NCBI GenBank assembly: GCA_025655555.1
Contig: JAHXIQ010000001.1
Location: 620,001 to 684,000, forward strand
Source: Candidatus Thiodiazotropha sp. (ex Myrtea sp. 'scaly one' KF741663)
Lineage (GTDB): Bacteria; Pseudomonadota; Gammaproteobacteria; Chromatiales; Chromatiaceae
Direction of reading: 5' to 3'
Length of the DNA stretch: 64,000 nt
The translations under genes and the position numbers were made by a program. The number at the start of each line of letters is the position of its first letter. Positions within the stretch are counted from its first letter, which is position 1. A model generated the notes under the pieces. That model had not been told where the DNA came from. It saw only the letters and a program-made list of their open reading frames with translations, and searched no databases. This document shows, piece after piece, positions 1 through 8,981 of this stretch.

Positions 1-1
1 C

Positions 2-226
2 AGCCTCTTCGGTCTCACTGAGCGACGACTTGCACTGGCCGACTCCGAGGCCATTGTCATGCACCCCGGACCGATCAACCGCGGCGTGGAAATGGACTCC
101 CAGGTGGCCGACGGATCCAAATCGGTGATTCTGCAACAGGTCAGCTACGGTATCGCCATCCGCATGGCGGTCATCTCCATGGTCATCGGCACCCAGAACC
201 TTCGCATGCAGGATGTGGCGGTATGA
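2..226 (+). CDS. pyrB: Aspartate carbamoyltransferase, C-terminal part (PyrB)
   Basis: Only the last 74 codons are inside the window; the gene starts upstream. The translated end carries the family signature [11 protein letters not shown], part of the ATCase aspartate-binding region, and an [10 protein letters not shown] helix typical of the C-terminus. ATCase condenses carbamoyl phosphate and aspartate in pyrimidine synthesis. Its stop TGA overlaps the start of the pyrC-like gene (ATGA at 223-226), which implies translational coupling. In pseudomonads and relatives this type of PyrB forms a dodecamer with an inactive PyrC-like partner; that partner is the next gene here. Identity is confident even though the 5' part is missing. 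Confidence 0.93.
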   Translation, partial: SLFGLTERRLALADSEAIVMHPGPINRGVEMDSQVADGSKSVILQQVSYGIAIRMAVISMVIGTQNLRMQDVAV

Positions 227-1521
227 AAAAGAAGAAAAATATCAGCATCCTGGGCGGCCGGGTGATCGATCCGGCCAATGACCTCGACCGGGTCACGGAC
301 CTGCATATCGCCGGCGGCAAGATCCTCGCAGTGGGCGAAACCCCTGAAGGTTTTCAACCCGACCAGACCATCGACGCGACCGGCCAGGTTGTCTGCCCCG
401 GCATTATCGATCTCTGTGCTCACCTGCGTGAGCCCGGCGCCGAACACAAGGCCACGATTGCCAGTGAGACTGCCGCCGCTACCAGTGGTGGTATCACCAC
501 ACTCTGCTGCCCTCCCGACACACTTCCTGTGATCGACACACCGGCGGTTACCGGTCAGATCCGTCACAAAGCCCGCAAGGCCGGCTTCTGCAGACTTCTG
601 CCCCAGGGTGCAGTGACCCATGACCTGGACGGTTCAAGGTTGAGTGAGATGGCCGCCTTAAAATCAGCTGGTTGTGTCGCCGTCACCAATGCCTACACCC
701 CACTGGCCAATACACTGGTGCAGCGAAGGGCCATGGAATATGCAGCCACCTTCGGCCTATTGACCATCATCCGACCGGAAGATCAGTATCTGAGCAATCA
801 CGGCTGTGCCCACGAAGGCAGAGTGGCTGATCGCATGGGACTGCTTGGTATCCCCGAGGCAGCGGAGACCGTCGCCGTTGCCCGTGATCTGGCATTGGCT
901 GAAACCACCGGTGCGGTCATCCATTTTCACACCCTCTCCAGCGCCAGCGCCGCCCGCACTATGGCCTGGGCCAAGCGGGAGGGCAGGCGCGTCAGCGCCG
1001 ACGTCGCGATCCACCAACTGCATCTCACAGAGATGGACCTGGAGGGTTTCGACAGTAATTTTCATGTACGCCCACCCTTGCGTACCGACACCGACCGGGA
1101 TGGCCTGAGAGATGCCGTGGCAAATAACGTCATTCAGGTGATATGTTCCGACCATCAACCCCACGAAGCAGACGCCAAGGCCGCACCTTTCCCCGATACC
1201 GAACCTGGTATCTCAGGACTGGAAACGCTGCTGCCGCTGACGCTCAAGCTGGTGGAGCAAGATGTCATGGACCTGAGTAGCGCCATTGCCAGACTGACCT
1301 GTGGTCCGGCAGAGATACTGGGCTTGCCACTGGGCACCCTGTCTCCCGGCCGTGCGGCAGACATCTGTATCTACGATCCCGAGCAACGCTGGTTTGTTGA
1401 AGCTGACGCGCTTCTCAGCAGGGGGAAAAATACACCCTTTCAGGGCTGGGAGATGCCTGCCCGTGTCACCCACACTCTGCTCAAGGGCCGACTGGTCTAC
1501 AGTTTTGCAATAAACGAATAA
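223..1521 (+). CDS. pyrC: Pseudo-dihydroorotase (PyrC'-like partner of ATCase)
   Basis: 432 residues, amidohydrolase/dihydroorotase fold by overall similarity (REPG near 69-72, NFHVRPPLR at 279-287, CSDHQPH at 308-314). Several metal ligands of active class I dihydroorotases are missing. The HxH pair is C65-A-H67, the SDDG aspartate is replaced by the T155-N156 region, the HCED histidine is R184 (RPED), and the HxxHVS histidine aligns with T237. Only H67 and D310 remain. Known pseudo-dihydroorotases (PyrC' of Pseudomonas) are structural subunits of ATCase, so this is probably scaffold rather than enzyme. The start ATG overlaps the pyrB stop by 4 bp and pyrK follows after 5 bp. A true dihydroorotase must then be encoded elsewhere (inference). 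Confidence 0.88.
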   Translation: MKKKKNISILGGRVIDPANDLDRVTDLHIAGGKILAVGETPEGFQPDQTIDATGQVVCPGIIDLCAHLREPGAEHKATIASETAAATSGGITTLCCPPDTLPVIDTPAVTGQIRHKARKAGFCRLLPQGAVTHDLDGSRLSEMAALKSAGCVAVTNAYTPLANTLVQRRAMEYAATFGLLTIIRPEDQYLSNHGCAHEGRVADRMGLLGIPEAAETVAVARDLALAETTGAVIHFHTLSSASAARTMAWAKREGRRVSADVAIHQLHLTEMDLEGFDSNFHVRPPLRTDTDRDGLRDAVANNVIQVICSDHQPHEADAKAAPFPDTEPGISGLETLLPLTLKLVEQDVMDLSSAIARLTCGPAEILGLPLGTLSPGRAADICIYDPEQRWFVEADALLSRGKNTPFQGWEMPARVTHTLLKGRLVYSFAINE

Positions 1522-1526
1522 CACCC

Positions 1527-2396
1527 ATGAACAAACCCCATCGCGACACTATCTTTCTCGAGGATGCAGACATCCTTTCTCACCAGGCTTTCGAGGGCGA
1601 TCAGTTCGTCATGCGACTGCTGGCGCCTCACTGTGCTCAGAAGGCCCTACCTGGCAGTTTCGTACATATCACCTGTGATCCCCAGCTGCCTATGCGGCGG
1701 CCAATATCGATCATGCGCGTCTCACCCGAAGATGGCTGGGTCGATCTACTCTATAAGCGGGTTGGGCGGGGTACGACCCTGCTGGCAAAACGCCAGGCGG
1801 GTGAGAAAGTCAGCCTCATGGGACCTATCGGCAAACCATTCTCACCCTCCCCCGAGCGTGACAAGCCGTTGCTGATTGGCGGTGGGGTCGGGATGCCGCC
1901 GATGATCTTCCTCGCTGATGCGTTACACAAGGAAGCAGGTAAAGAACCGATGGTCATCCTCGGCTCAGAGGTCCCTTTTCCATTTAAACCTGCCCCATCC
2001 CGCATCATGGTACCGGGTATACCGAAAGGTGTGATTGCCGCCATGCCGCTACTCGATGACTGGGAAATTCCCAGCAGGTTGGCAAGTCTGCAGGATTTTC
2101 CCGGCTGTTTTGAGGGGTACGTTACCGACCTGGCGCGTCACTGGATTGATGCATTGGATATGACTACCCGGAAATCTGTTGAGATCTTTGCCTGCGGGCC
2201 TCACCCAATGCTGGAAGCGGTAGCCGCGCTGGCCAAAGCATACGATATTCCCTGTCAGGTCTCCCTGGAGGAGTTTATGGCCTGCGCTGTTGGAGGTTGT
2301 GCCGGCTGTGTAGTGGAGGTGGGAACACCCGAGGGACCAGCCATGAAACGTGTCTGTGTAGACGGCCCGGTATTCGATGCGCGTCAGGTTTTCTAA
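1527..2396 (+). CDS. pyrK: Dihydroorotate dehydrogenase electron-transfer subunit-like protein (PyrK family)
   Basis: 289 residues, ferredoxin-reductase-like. An N-terminal FAD-binding barrel contains MRRPISIM. A NAD(H)-binding region follows with LLIGGGVGMPP and FACGPHPM, and the C-terminus has the PyrK 2Fe-2S motif with C253, C258, C261 and C277 (CAVGGCAGC then CVDGPVF). In the family this subunit moves electrons from dihydroorotate via PyrD type 1B to NAD+. It is 5 bp after the pyrC-like gene, so it belongs to the pyrB operon. No pyrD lies next to it; many gammaproteobacteria use a quinone-linked PyrD instead, so its partner is uncertain. The longer N-terminus and insert around residues 150-190 are somewhat atypical. 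Confidence 0.85.
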   Translation: MNKPHRDTIFLEDADILSHQAFEGDQFVMRLLAPHCAQKALPGSFVHITCDPQLPMRRPISIMRVSPEDGWVDLLYKRVGRGTTLLAKRQAGEKVSLMGPIGKPFSPSPERDKPLLIGGGVGMPPMIFLADALHKEAGKEPMVILGSEVPFPFKPAPSRIMVPGIPKGVIAAMPLLDDWEIPSRLASLQDFPGCFEGYVTDLARHWIDALDMTTRKSVEIFACGPHPMLEAVAALAKAYDIPCQVSLEEFMACAVGGCAGCVVEVGTPEGPAMKRVCVDGPVFDARQVF

Positions 2397-2415
2397 AGCA
2401 TTGCGGATGGATTAA

Positions 2416-2970
2416 TCACATCCGCCAACCTTTGTTCCGCGCCTTGTTGGTCCAGACCCAAACATAGAGTCCGCCACTGACCAGGGTCGTCACCCCAGTG
2501 GCCAGCATTAACCCCTGCAGTAGGATTTGCGGCAGGGGATAGGGTCCGGCATCGGTCACCACCAACAGAACCAGCATGATCTGAAACAGGGTGTTGAGTT
2601 TACTGATGAGACTCGGATTGGCATCCACTTCTTCCACGCTGTAGTGGTAGTAAAGTGCGCCGCCCATAATGGTCAGATCACGAAAAATAACCAATATCAC
2701 CAACCATACCGGGATCAGGCCCAGCCCTCCTAGGACCAGAAAAGAGCTCATCAGCAGTGCTTTGTCGGCCAACGGATCGAGCAGGCCGCCCAGGTGGCTC
2801 TGCCAGTTGAAGCGTTTGGCAAGGAAACCGTCCAGCCCATCAGAAAACCCGGCTACCGCGAAAAGCATCAGTGCGTAGGAGAACTCGCGCTCGAACAACA
2901 ACCAGACGATAGGCAGCGTCAGGAGTATCCTCAGAAAGCTGATCAGATTGGGTATATCACGCGCATTCAT
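2416..2970 (-). CDS. CDP-alcohol phosphatidyltransferase family protein
   Basis: 184 residues, integral membrane protein with several hydrophobic segments. The family motif D-x2-D-G-x2-A-R-x8-G-x3-D-x3-D is present at about 44-69 as DGLDGFLAK...GGLLDPLAD, with lysine in place of the usual arginine. Such enzymes transfer a phosphatidyl group from CDP-diacylglycerol to an alcohol, most often glycerol 3-phosphate (PgsA-like) or phosphatidylglycerol. The start codon touches the stop of the DUF2066 gene (shared base 2970), so the two are coupled. It may be a PgsA paralogue; the substrate cannot be fixed from sequence alone. Confidence 0.85.
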   Translation of the reverse strand: MNARDIPNLISFLRILLTLPIVWLLFEREFSYALMLFAVAGFSDGLDGFLAKRFNWQSHLGGLLDPLADKALLMSSFLVLGGLGLIPVWLVILVIFRDLTIMGGALYYHYSVEEVDANPSLISKLNTLFQIMLVLLVVTDAGPYPLPQILLQGLMLATGVTTLVSGGLYVWVWTNKARNKGWRM

Positions 2971-4085
2971 TAACGTAGACGATAGTTGAGACTCTCGCCC
3001 TCCAGCTCTACCGGTACCGTGTTATCTTCTGTCACAGTCGGTTCCTGCGCCAACACAGGCTCCAGCACCGCTCCCAACTGAATGCCCCGCTCAAGCACCT
3101 CGCGGCTACCTTGCACCTTGGCCAGAAAACTGACATTTTCCGGGTCGGCCGCAAGCAGGTCCAACTGCTCGATCATGGCCAGTGATTGCAGGTAGTCTTT
3201 GACCAAAACATAGTTAGAGAGCTGGCTGAGTCCATGGATACGTATCCGCAATGTCGTACTCCCTTCACTCACCTGTTGTGGTGCAAAGCGTAGCGCCAAC
3301 GCATCTGCCGCCTGCTGCAATCCCTCATTCAACAATCCATACTTACTGTTGGCGCGTGTCTGCCAGCGATTGACTTTGTCCGGCAGGTAGAGCGTCCACT
3401 GCCCCTGCCAGTCATTTCCACCACGCCCGCGTAGACGCCCCACCAGGATAACATCCGGCAGGTAACGGTTTGAGGCGCGGCGGATATCCGTCTCAAAACC
3501 ACCCCAGAGATCACTAACCGGCAACGCGGCACGATCCTCCATATCCATCAAAGGAAGCAGCACCGGCAACCCCCGATCATTTGCCGCATGCTTGACCATG
3601 CGCTTTAGCTGGGGTTGCCGCTCTAATGAAACCAGGCTGCGACGCGTCCCCGATTCTTCACCCAGCCAAATCAATACAGAAGGCCGTGTCGTACCCCAAA
3701 CCGGTACACCACTCTGGCGTAACAGTCGGTTGACTGCCCGCTCGTCGAAGCGTGCCCAGAGTAAACGATCCGGTTTGTCGGCATCAGATACCCCTGGCTT
3801 ATCATCCAACATACGATAGCGATACTGCTGCACATAGCTCGAAGCCTTACGCAGCAGTCCATCGATCTCAGGATTAGACAACAGACTGCGGTCACCGCTC
3901 ACTTTCACCAAAACCTGCGCAAAGGTATTTTTTATACCCTTGGCCCGGGCTTCGGTACCCTGTCCCACCACGGCTGACTCTGCCTCATAAAGATTGCCAA
4001 CCTGCTCAGCCTGCGCACTCTGCCAAAAAAGCAGGGACGCCAGGAGTAGCCAGCAATAGGGAGGAAAAATTCTTCTATCAATCAT
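2970..4085 (-). CDS. DUF2066 domain protein, exported
   Basis: 371 residues with an N-terminal signal peptide (hydrophobic stretch at 11-25 ending SAQAEQ). The body matches the DUF2066 pattern: an E-A-E-S-x-V motif near 34-39, a conserved K-V-S-G-D segment near 61-65, then a mixed alpha/beta region. Function is unknown; the family is common in gammaproteobacteria directly before a CDP-alcohol phosphatidyltransferase and divergent from purM, exactly as here. It is probably periplasmic or envelope-attached. It is transcribed with the downstream phosphatidyltransferase, which suggests an envelope role (inference). Confidence 0.8.
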   Translation of the reverse strand: MIDRRIFPPYCWLLLASLLFWQSAQAEQVGNLYEAESAVVGQGTEARAKGIKNTFAQVLVKVSGDRSLLSNPEIDGLLRKASSYVQQYRYRMLDDKPGVSDADKPDRLLWARFDERAVNRLLRQSGVPVWGTTRPSVLIWLGEESGTRRSLVSLERQPQLKRMVKHAANDRGLPVLLPLMDMEDRAALPVSDLWGGFETDIRRASNRYLPDVILVGRLRGRGGNDWQGQWTLYLPDKVNRWQTRANSKYGLLNEGLQQAADALALRFAPQQVSEGSTTLRIRIHGLSQLSNYVLVKDYLQSLAMIEQLDLLAADPENVSFLAKVQGSREVLERGIQLGAVLEPVLAQEPTVTEDNTVPVELEGESLNYRLR

Positions 4086-4349
4086 GGCAAGCCGCTTCTA
4101 AGTAAGATCAACGGAGAATCTTAACTCGCCGGCTGACAGGATGAAAATTTTACGCGCAGATTTGACGAATGTTTCTAATCACAATGCCTATACCTGTGAT
4201 TATGAAATAAAAGATTTTTCCCTTTGGGCTGGTTCGGGCCTGTTAACACCCGCTCGATTCTCGCCGCCATTCACACAATTTGCTGCCCGCCGGACCACGC
4301 CACACGGGGATTCTTCTGTTAGAATCGCGTTTCGAATTCATCCCAGCCA
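4086..4349. promoter_or_regulatory. Divergent promoter region between DUF2066 gene and purM
   Basis: 264 bp, AT-rich in its first half. It must hold promoters for both directions. No clear PurR operator was seen. It contains GGGCCTGTTAACAC at 4236-4249, identical to the first 14 bases of the terminal repeats of the 265-bp elements at 39267 and 42668. Confidence 0.4.
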
Positions 4350-5441
4350 ATGCCGGAGTATTTTTCTGTGGAGCAAGAGCCCAAAGACAGCCAGCCAACC
4401 TCTCTCAGTTACCGGGATGCCGGTGTAGACATCGATGCTGGAAATGCTCTGATCGAGCGCATCAAACCGATCGTCAAACAGACCTTCCGGCCGGGTGTAC
4501 TGACCGGGCTAGGTGGTTTCGGCGCGCTATTCGAGCTGCCCCTAGACCGTTATAAAGAGCCGGTACTGGTCTCTGGCACAGACGGCGTCGGTACCAAGCT
4601 CAAGCTGGCCCTGGAACTCAACCGACATGACACCATCGGTATCGATCTGGTTGCCATGTGTGTCAACGATATCGTGGTCGCGGGCGCGGAACCGCTCTTC
4701 TTTCTCGACTACTACGCCACCGGGCGCCTGGATGTGGACGTAGCGGCCGATGTCATCAAGGGCATTGCCAAAGGCTGTGAGCTATCAGGGGCTGCGCTCA
4801 CTGGCGGCGAAACTGCTGAGATGCCAGGCATATATAGCGAAGGCGACTATGATCTGGCCGGATTTTGTGTCGGCATTGCAGAGAAAAGCCGCCTGATTCA
4901 ACCGGATCGCGTACAGAGCGGTGATGTGCTGATCGGCCTCGCCGCTTCCGGCCCCCACTCCAACGGCTACTCCCTGATCCGCAAGATTCTCCAGGTCAAT
5001 GACAGTGATTTGTCACAGCCGTTGGGGAATTCAACCCTGGGTGACGCCCTGCTGGAACCGACCCGCATCTATGTCAAATCCCTGCTGCAACTGATGCAAC
5101 AAGTGGAGATTCATGCCCTCGCCCATATCACCGGCGGCGGTCTACCGGAAAACCTGCCGAGAGTCCTGCCCGAGGGATGCAGAGCGGTGATCGACAGTGA
5201 CAGTTGGCAGCTCCCAGCGGTCTTTGCCTGGTTGCAGTCCCAAGGGGGAGTAACCAACAGCGAGCTGCTGCGCACCTTCAACTGTGGTGTCGGCATGGTG
5301 GTTTGTGTTTCTGAAACCGATGCAGCCCGTACGATTGAGACACTCAATGCCCTGGGTGAAACCGCTTGGCGACTGGGCAGTATCGAAACCGCAACGGAGG
5401 AAAAGACACCTGGCGTGGAAATCCTTGGGCCGCTTGCATGA
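4350..5441 (+). CDS. purM: Phosphoribosylformylglycinamidine cyclo-ligase (AIR synthetase)
   Basis: 363 residues, usual PurM length. Recognisable blocks are [13 protein letters not shown] near the N-terminus, [11 protein letters not shown], the ATP-site region [33 protein letters not shown] and [16 protein letters not shown]. It makes 5-aminoimidazole ribonucleotide from FGAM using ATP, in cytosolic purine synthesis. The stop TGA overlaps the purN start (ATGA at 5438-5441), giving the classical purMN pair. The N-terminal extension of about 20 residues before SYRDAG is slightly long, but no better start is visible. Confidence 0.96.
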   Translation: MPEYFSVEQEPKDSQPTSLSYRDAGVDIDAGNALIERIKPIVKQTFRPGVLTGLGGFGALFELPLDRYKEPVLVSGTDGVGTKLKLALELNRHDTIGIDLVAMCVNDIVVAGAEPLFFLDYYATGRLDVDVAADVIKGIAKGCELSGAALTGGETAEMPGIYSEGDYDLAGFCVGIAEKSRLIQPDRVQSGDVLIGLAASGPHSNGYSLIRKILQVNDSDLSQPLGNSTLGDALLEPTRIYVKSLLQLMQQVEIHALAHITGGGLPENLPRVLPEGCRAVIDSDSWQLPAVFAWLQSQGGVTNSELLRTFNCGVGMVVCVSETDAARTIETLNALGETAWRLGSIETATEEKTPGVEILGPLA

Positions 5442-6106
5442 CACTCGAGCAGCGACTCCCGGTCGTCGTCCTGATTTCCGGCAGCGGCACCAATTTGCAG
5501 GCGATCATCGACCGGGCTGGCACGGATTTGCCGATTGAAATCCGTGCAGTCATCAGTAACCGACCCGGGGTTTTCGGCCTGCAGCGCGCTGAGTCGGCAG
5601 GCATAGAGACCGCAGTGCTGGATCACAAGGCCTTTGCAGACCGGGAGAGTTACGATCAGGCCCTGATCGAGCTAATCGACAGATACCAACCGGGGTTAGT
5701 GGCGCTGGCGGGCTTCATGCGTATCCTGACACCTGCCTTTGTGCGTCACTATGCAGGCCGCCTGTTCAATATCCACCCCTCTCTACTGCCGAAATATCGA
5801 GGCCTGCATACCCATCAGCGCGCCTTGGATGCCGATGACTCCCTGCATGGCGCCACCATTCACTTCGTGACTGAAGAGCTGGATGGCGGCCCGCTGATCG
5901 TGCAGGCACAGGTCCCGGTGCAACCGGAAGACGATGCCGACCGGCTTGCTGAGCGGGTACTGCAGAAGGAACATCAGATCTATCCGCTGGCCATCCGATG
6001 GTTCGCGGAGGAACGACTCAAACTGGATGAGGAAGGTCATGTCAAATTGGACGACAAATACTTACAGGGGCCGGTGGTTTACGCTGACCATGAACCTATC
6101 GGGTAG
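5438..6106 (+). CDS. purN: Phosphoribosylglycinamide formyltransferase
   Basis: 222 residues from the ATG that overlaps the purM stop; an in-frame upstream ATG at 5366 lies inside purM and is rejected. Motifs include [13 protein letters not shown] (phosphate loop), a substrate-site LAGFMRIL, the signature [13 protein letters not shown] with the catalytic N/H pair, and [11 protein letters not shown] with the catalytic aspartate. It transfers the formyl group from 10-formyl-THF to GAR. It is the second gene of the purMN operon, and the DUF3108 gene overlaps its 3' end. Confidence 0.96.
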   Translation: MTLEQRLPVVVLISGSGTNLQAIIDRAGTDLPIEIRAVISNRPGVFGLQRAESAGIETAVLDHKAFADRESYDQALIELIDRYQPGLVALAGFMRILTPAFVRHYAGRLFNIHPSLLPKYRGLHTHQRALDADDSLHGATIHFVTEELDGGPLIVQAQVPVQPEDDADRLAERVLQKEHQIYPLAIRWFAEERLKLDEEGHVKLDDKYLQGPVVYADHEPIG

Positions 6107-6845
6107 ATTCACCCTATTCGGCAACCGATCAGCCCCCGGCTGGTGGCTGAGCATGGGGATCATGTTCTTGTGTTTCTCTCCGACAGCCAACTCAGATTCC
6201 ATTTTCAAGCCCTTCTCTGCCTCATTCAGTGTTTATCGCAGTGCCATCCCTCTGGGGAAACTGGAACTGGAATTCAGCCTCCCGGAGAAAGGGCGCTATT
6301 TTTATCATGCGCACACCAGGCCGGGGCTATTGGCCGGTTTGTTCAGTGGTGATGAAATTGTGGAGGAGAGTCATGGCAGCCTAAACCCCCAGGGCGTTAC
6401 ACCCGAACGCTACCATTACCAACAGGACGATGGAGACGAAGAGAACACCCTTGTTCACTTCGATTGGTCTGAGAATAAGGTCAATACAACCAGCGAAGGC
6501 GTCACATGGTCGCAGCCGATCGAGGCTGGCACACAGGACAGACTCAGTCAGCAACTGATGGTCAGGCTGCATCTGGCTCAAGGCAGCGACGACCTGGAGT
6601 ATGAGGTCGCCGATGGCGGTAAAATCAAGCACTACCGATTCCAGGTGGTGAGCCGGGAGACCGTCAAAACACCTTATGGAAAACTCAACTGCCTGAGGGT
6701 GGAGCGAAGCAAAGAGTCCCGCCCACCGGACTACACAATCTGGTTCGCCACGGAACTCGACTATCTACCGGTCCGCATCGAACGCAAACAATCGAGCGGT
6801 CACTACCGAATGGTGCTGGATGAGTTGAAGGGGTTTGAGTTTTGA
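6090..6845 (+). CDS. DUF3108 domain protein, exported
   Basis: About 251 residues from the ATG at 6090, which overlaps the purN 3' end by 17 bp. The first 36 residues form a signal-like segment (hydrophobic WWLSMGIMFLCFSP, then ANSDS). The body fits DUF3108: an early SVYRSAIPLGKLELEF block, RYFYHAHTRPGL, then Y-G-K-L-N-C-L-R-V-E-R and WFATELDYLPVRIE. The family is periplasmic, of unknown function, and often follows purN in gammaproteobacteria. The last codons (FEF-stop) lie inside a GAGTTTT tandem repeat. Confidence 0.82.
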   Translation: MNLSGRFTLFGNRSAPGWWLSMGIMFLCFSPTANSDSIFKPFSASFSVYRSAIPLGKLELEFSLPEKGRYFYHAHTRPGLLAGLFSGDEIVEESHGSLNPQGVTPERYHYQQDDGDEENTLVHFDWSENKVNTTSEGVTWSQPIEAGTQDRLSQQLMVRLHLAQGSDDLEYEVADGGKIKHYRFQVVSRETVKTPYGKLNCLRVERSKESRPPDYTIWFATELDYLPVRIERKQSSGHYRMVLDELKGFEF

Positions 6846-6868
6846 GTTTTGAGTTTTGAGTTTTTGAG
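6834..6868. repeat. Tandem heptanucleotide repeat (GAGTTTT) over a stop codon
   Basis: GAG triplets recur at 6837, 6844, 6851 and 6858 with a perfect 7-bp period, then once more after 8 bp at 6866. The stop codon of the DUF3108 gene (6843-6845) lies in the second unit. Confidence 0.85.
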
Positions 6869-6949
6869 AGCCTAGATACAATATTTCATTGTGTAAGGCT
6901 CAATCTGGACAACCGTCGGTGTAGGGTGCGGCCCTGCCAAACAATCCGA

Positions 6950-7471
6950 TTAATCCGCACAACGTAAAAAGAGACTCATTACCTTTTTGAAAAAGCCCCC
7001 GGGCGCAACGGTGATCTGGGCATTGTCGATGTTGATTTCATCCAGCGCATATCCGGTCACCTCAACACCTGCCTCCCGGTACATCTCGGTGGACAACTTG
7101 AGGTCATCGGCCCAGCGGGAGAGAAAATCCTCGCTGGGTGAAATATAGACGATACGTCCCACCTCCTCCTGGATCAGTTTGGAGGCACAACGCGGGCATG
7201 GGGGATGGGTCACATAGACGGTGCAGCCGGTGAGATCCCGCTTGGCGAAGATCATGGCGTTCTCTTCGGCGTGGATGGTCAGATTAAGTTTGCAGGCCCG
7301 GTCGTCGAGCCGCTCCGTCTTATCCTCCACACCGGCGGCGAAACCATTGTAGCCGAGAGAGACGATACGGTTACCATCGGTAATCACCGCACCCACCTGT
7401 GAAGAGGGATCCTTACTCCAGGCCGATATATGTGCTGCCAGCCCGAGGAATCGGGTATCCCACTTGGTCAT
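6950..7471 (-). CDS. dCMP deaminase-like cytidine/deoxycytidylate deaminase family protein
   Basis: 173 residues. The zinc site is clear: HAEENA (His ligand and catalytic Glu) and PPCPRC (two Cys ligands). An early SKDPSSQVGAVI block and the NGFAAGV loop match dCMP deaminase / ComEB-type proteins. Such enzymes turn dCMP into dUMP, feeding dTMP synthesis. The N-terminus begins directly at MTKWDTRFLGLA, as in relatives. The start overlaps the stop of grxD by one base, so the two form an operon. The C-terminal 40 residues are less conserved. Confidence 0.85.
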   Translation of the reverse strand: MTKWDTRFLGLAAHISAWSKDPSSQVGAVITDGNRIVSLGYNGFAAGVEDKTERLDDRACKLNLTIHAEENAMIFAKRDLTGCTVYVTHPPCPRCASKLIQEEVGRIVYISPSEDFLSRWADDLKLSTEMYREAGVEVTGYALDEINIDNAQITVAPGGFFKKVMSLFLRCAD

Positions 7472-7815
7472 CAGGCCTGGCTTTCGCTCTGCTCCGATGA
7501 CTTCGCAGCCGCCTCTTCCATCATCTTCTTGAGCTCACCGCTCTCATGCATCTCCAGTGTGATATCACAGCCGCCCACCAGCTCTCCCTCAATGTAGACC
7601 TGGGGAAAGGTCGGCCAATCGGCAAAGCGGGGAAGATTCTCGAAAATCTCCGCATCCGACAACACATTGACGTAGGCAAAGGGAACGCCACACTCCTGTA
7701 GCGCTGCAGCAGCCCTTGAGGAGAAGCCGCACATGGGAAACTGCGGAGTACCTTTCATATAGATAACCACGGGATTGTTTTCTACCTGCTCCCGAATTCG
7801 ATCCAGAACATCCAT
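7471..7815 (-). CDS. grxD: Monothiol glutaredoxin (Grx4/GrxD type)
   Basis: 114 residues. It has the monothiol active site CGFS within KGTPQFPMCGFS, the cis-Pro segment WPTFPQVY and the glutathione-site GGCDI. Proteins of this type bind a glutathione-ligated 2Fe-2S cluster as a dimer and deliver clusters or take part in iron homeostasis. It is the first gene of a pair with the deaminase. The C-terminal tail is Ala/Ser/Glu-rich and probably disordered. Confidence 0.95.
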   Translation of the reverse strand: MDVLDRIREQVENNPVVIYMKGTPQFPMCGFSSRAAAALQECGVPFAYVNVLSDAEIFENLPRFADWPTFPQVYIEGELVGGCDITLEMHESGELKKMMEEAAAKSSEQSESQA

Positions 7816-8223
7816 CGCAAATTACCTCTTAAACTGTTGTCGTGCGTACATGGGGGTGAATCCCCGAAGAATCAAACACAACGTAATGGTGAGAATTCTA
7901 ACTCATGCGCCAGAGGAAATAACCCACATTAGGATAAGCTAATCATTCAATTCTCCCCTGACAGAGTATTTGACCAAAGATCGGGGATTCAGTTTGTGAC
8001 AACGCCCTGCCAGTCCTACCTCGCATCACACGGCCCAGCACGATGTTTGTCGGAAATCTTTACAATAACTAACTGAAATAATTATATTTTTAGTCTATCT
8101 TTACAGAATTATTTAGCCAAAAAAGGGCTGTCTGGCAAATGGCAACGGCATGGGTCATTCAATGAGATTCCCTAAAACAGCCATTCCAAACTGTCATGCA
8201 ATTCCAGAATAGGTATTGGATCT
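7816..8223. other. Intergenic region, 408 bp, no gene seen
   Basis: This lies between the divergent grxD and HD-GYP genes and must carry their promoters. It is AT-rich around 8050-8120. Only a short GGGG/CCCC hairpin at about 7852-7865 was noticed; no reading frame of interest was found. Confidence 0.5.
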
Positions 8224-8853
8224 ATGGACCTCGGCACCCCAACACAGACGATAAAACAGCGCCGTTCCATGCTTGAACAGCATATTGGTTTCAAACTCGA
8301 TGCCATTATGCAGCAGATTCTCAATGCGAGAGACAGCTATACCAGCAAGCACTGCGAGCGGGTACTCTCACTTTCCGAGGCCATAGGACATAAACTGCAG
8401 CTGAACGAGCATGAGATAGTGGTTTTGACACTATCGGCGGGATTCCACGATATCGGCAAGATAGGCATACCTGACCACATTCTCTTAAAGCCGGGAAAAC
8501 TCGAACCCCAAGAGTACGAGATCATCAAAACCCATCCTCAGATCGGCGCCAATATCCTGCGCAGTCTGGGTAACCCGCTGCTCGACGAGGTCGCTGAGTG
8601 CATCCTGCACCACCACGAATATTGGGACGGTAGCGGCTATCCTGGAGGATTGTCCGGTGAACAAATCCCTCTGATCAGCCAGATCATTTCGGTGGTGGAT
8701 GCCTATGACGCCATGACCACCACCCGCACCTATCGCGTCGGCGCAACACAGGAGGAAGCGCTGAAGGTCATTCAGAAAGGGAGCGGGAGACACTTCTGTC
8801 CAGACATCGTGGATGTGCTGACAAAGCTCTCTCAAGAGGTCACAGTCGACTGA
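8224..8853 (+). CDS. HD-GYP domain protein (putative c-di-GMP phosphodiesterase)
   Basis: 209 residues, essentially a stand-alone HD-GYP domain. The metal pair H75-D76 sits in GFHDIGKIGIPD, followed by LHHHEYWDGSGYPGGL (H129-H131 and the GYP loop at about 136-140) and DAYDAMTTTRTYR. Catalytic residues look intact, so hydrolysis of c-di-GMP is likely. There is no receiver, PAS or membrane domain, so the input must come from a partner or from expression. It is not closely coupled to neighbours. Confidence 0.9.
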   Translation: MDLGTPTQTIKQRRSMLEQHIGFKLDAIMQQILNARDSYTSKHCERVLSLSEAIGHKLQLNEHEIVVLTLSAGFHDIGKIGIPDHILLKPGKLEPQEYEIIKTHPQIGANILRSLGNPLLDEVAECILHHHEYWDGSGYPGGLSGEQIPLISQIISVVDAYDAMTTTRTYRVGATQEEALKVIQKGSGRHFCPDIVDVLTKLSQEVTVD

Positions 8854-8981
8854 AATGGCGTCACACTTTGTTCCAGATCAAAAAGACCCACGACGACAGA
8901 CTGCAACAACCACTTCGTCTGCTATTCAAATGCTAAGATGAAAGCCGCTACCAACCATATCGGTGTACCCAGCAGGTCGCG

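Noticed and set aside
4141-4428. Open frame of 95 codons before purM
   Set aside because: Overlaps the purM start in another frame; no family features.
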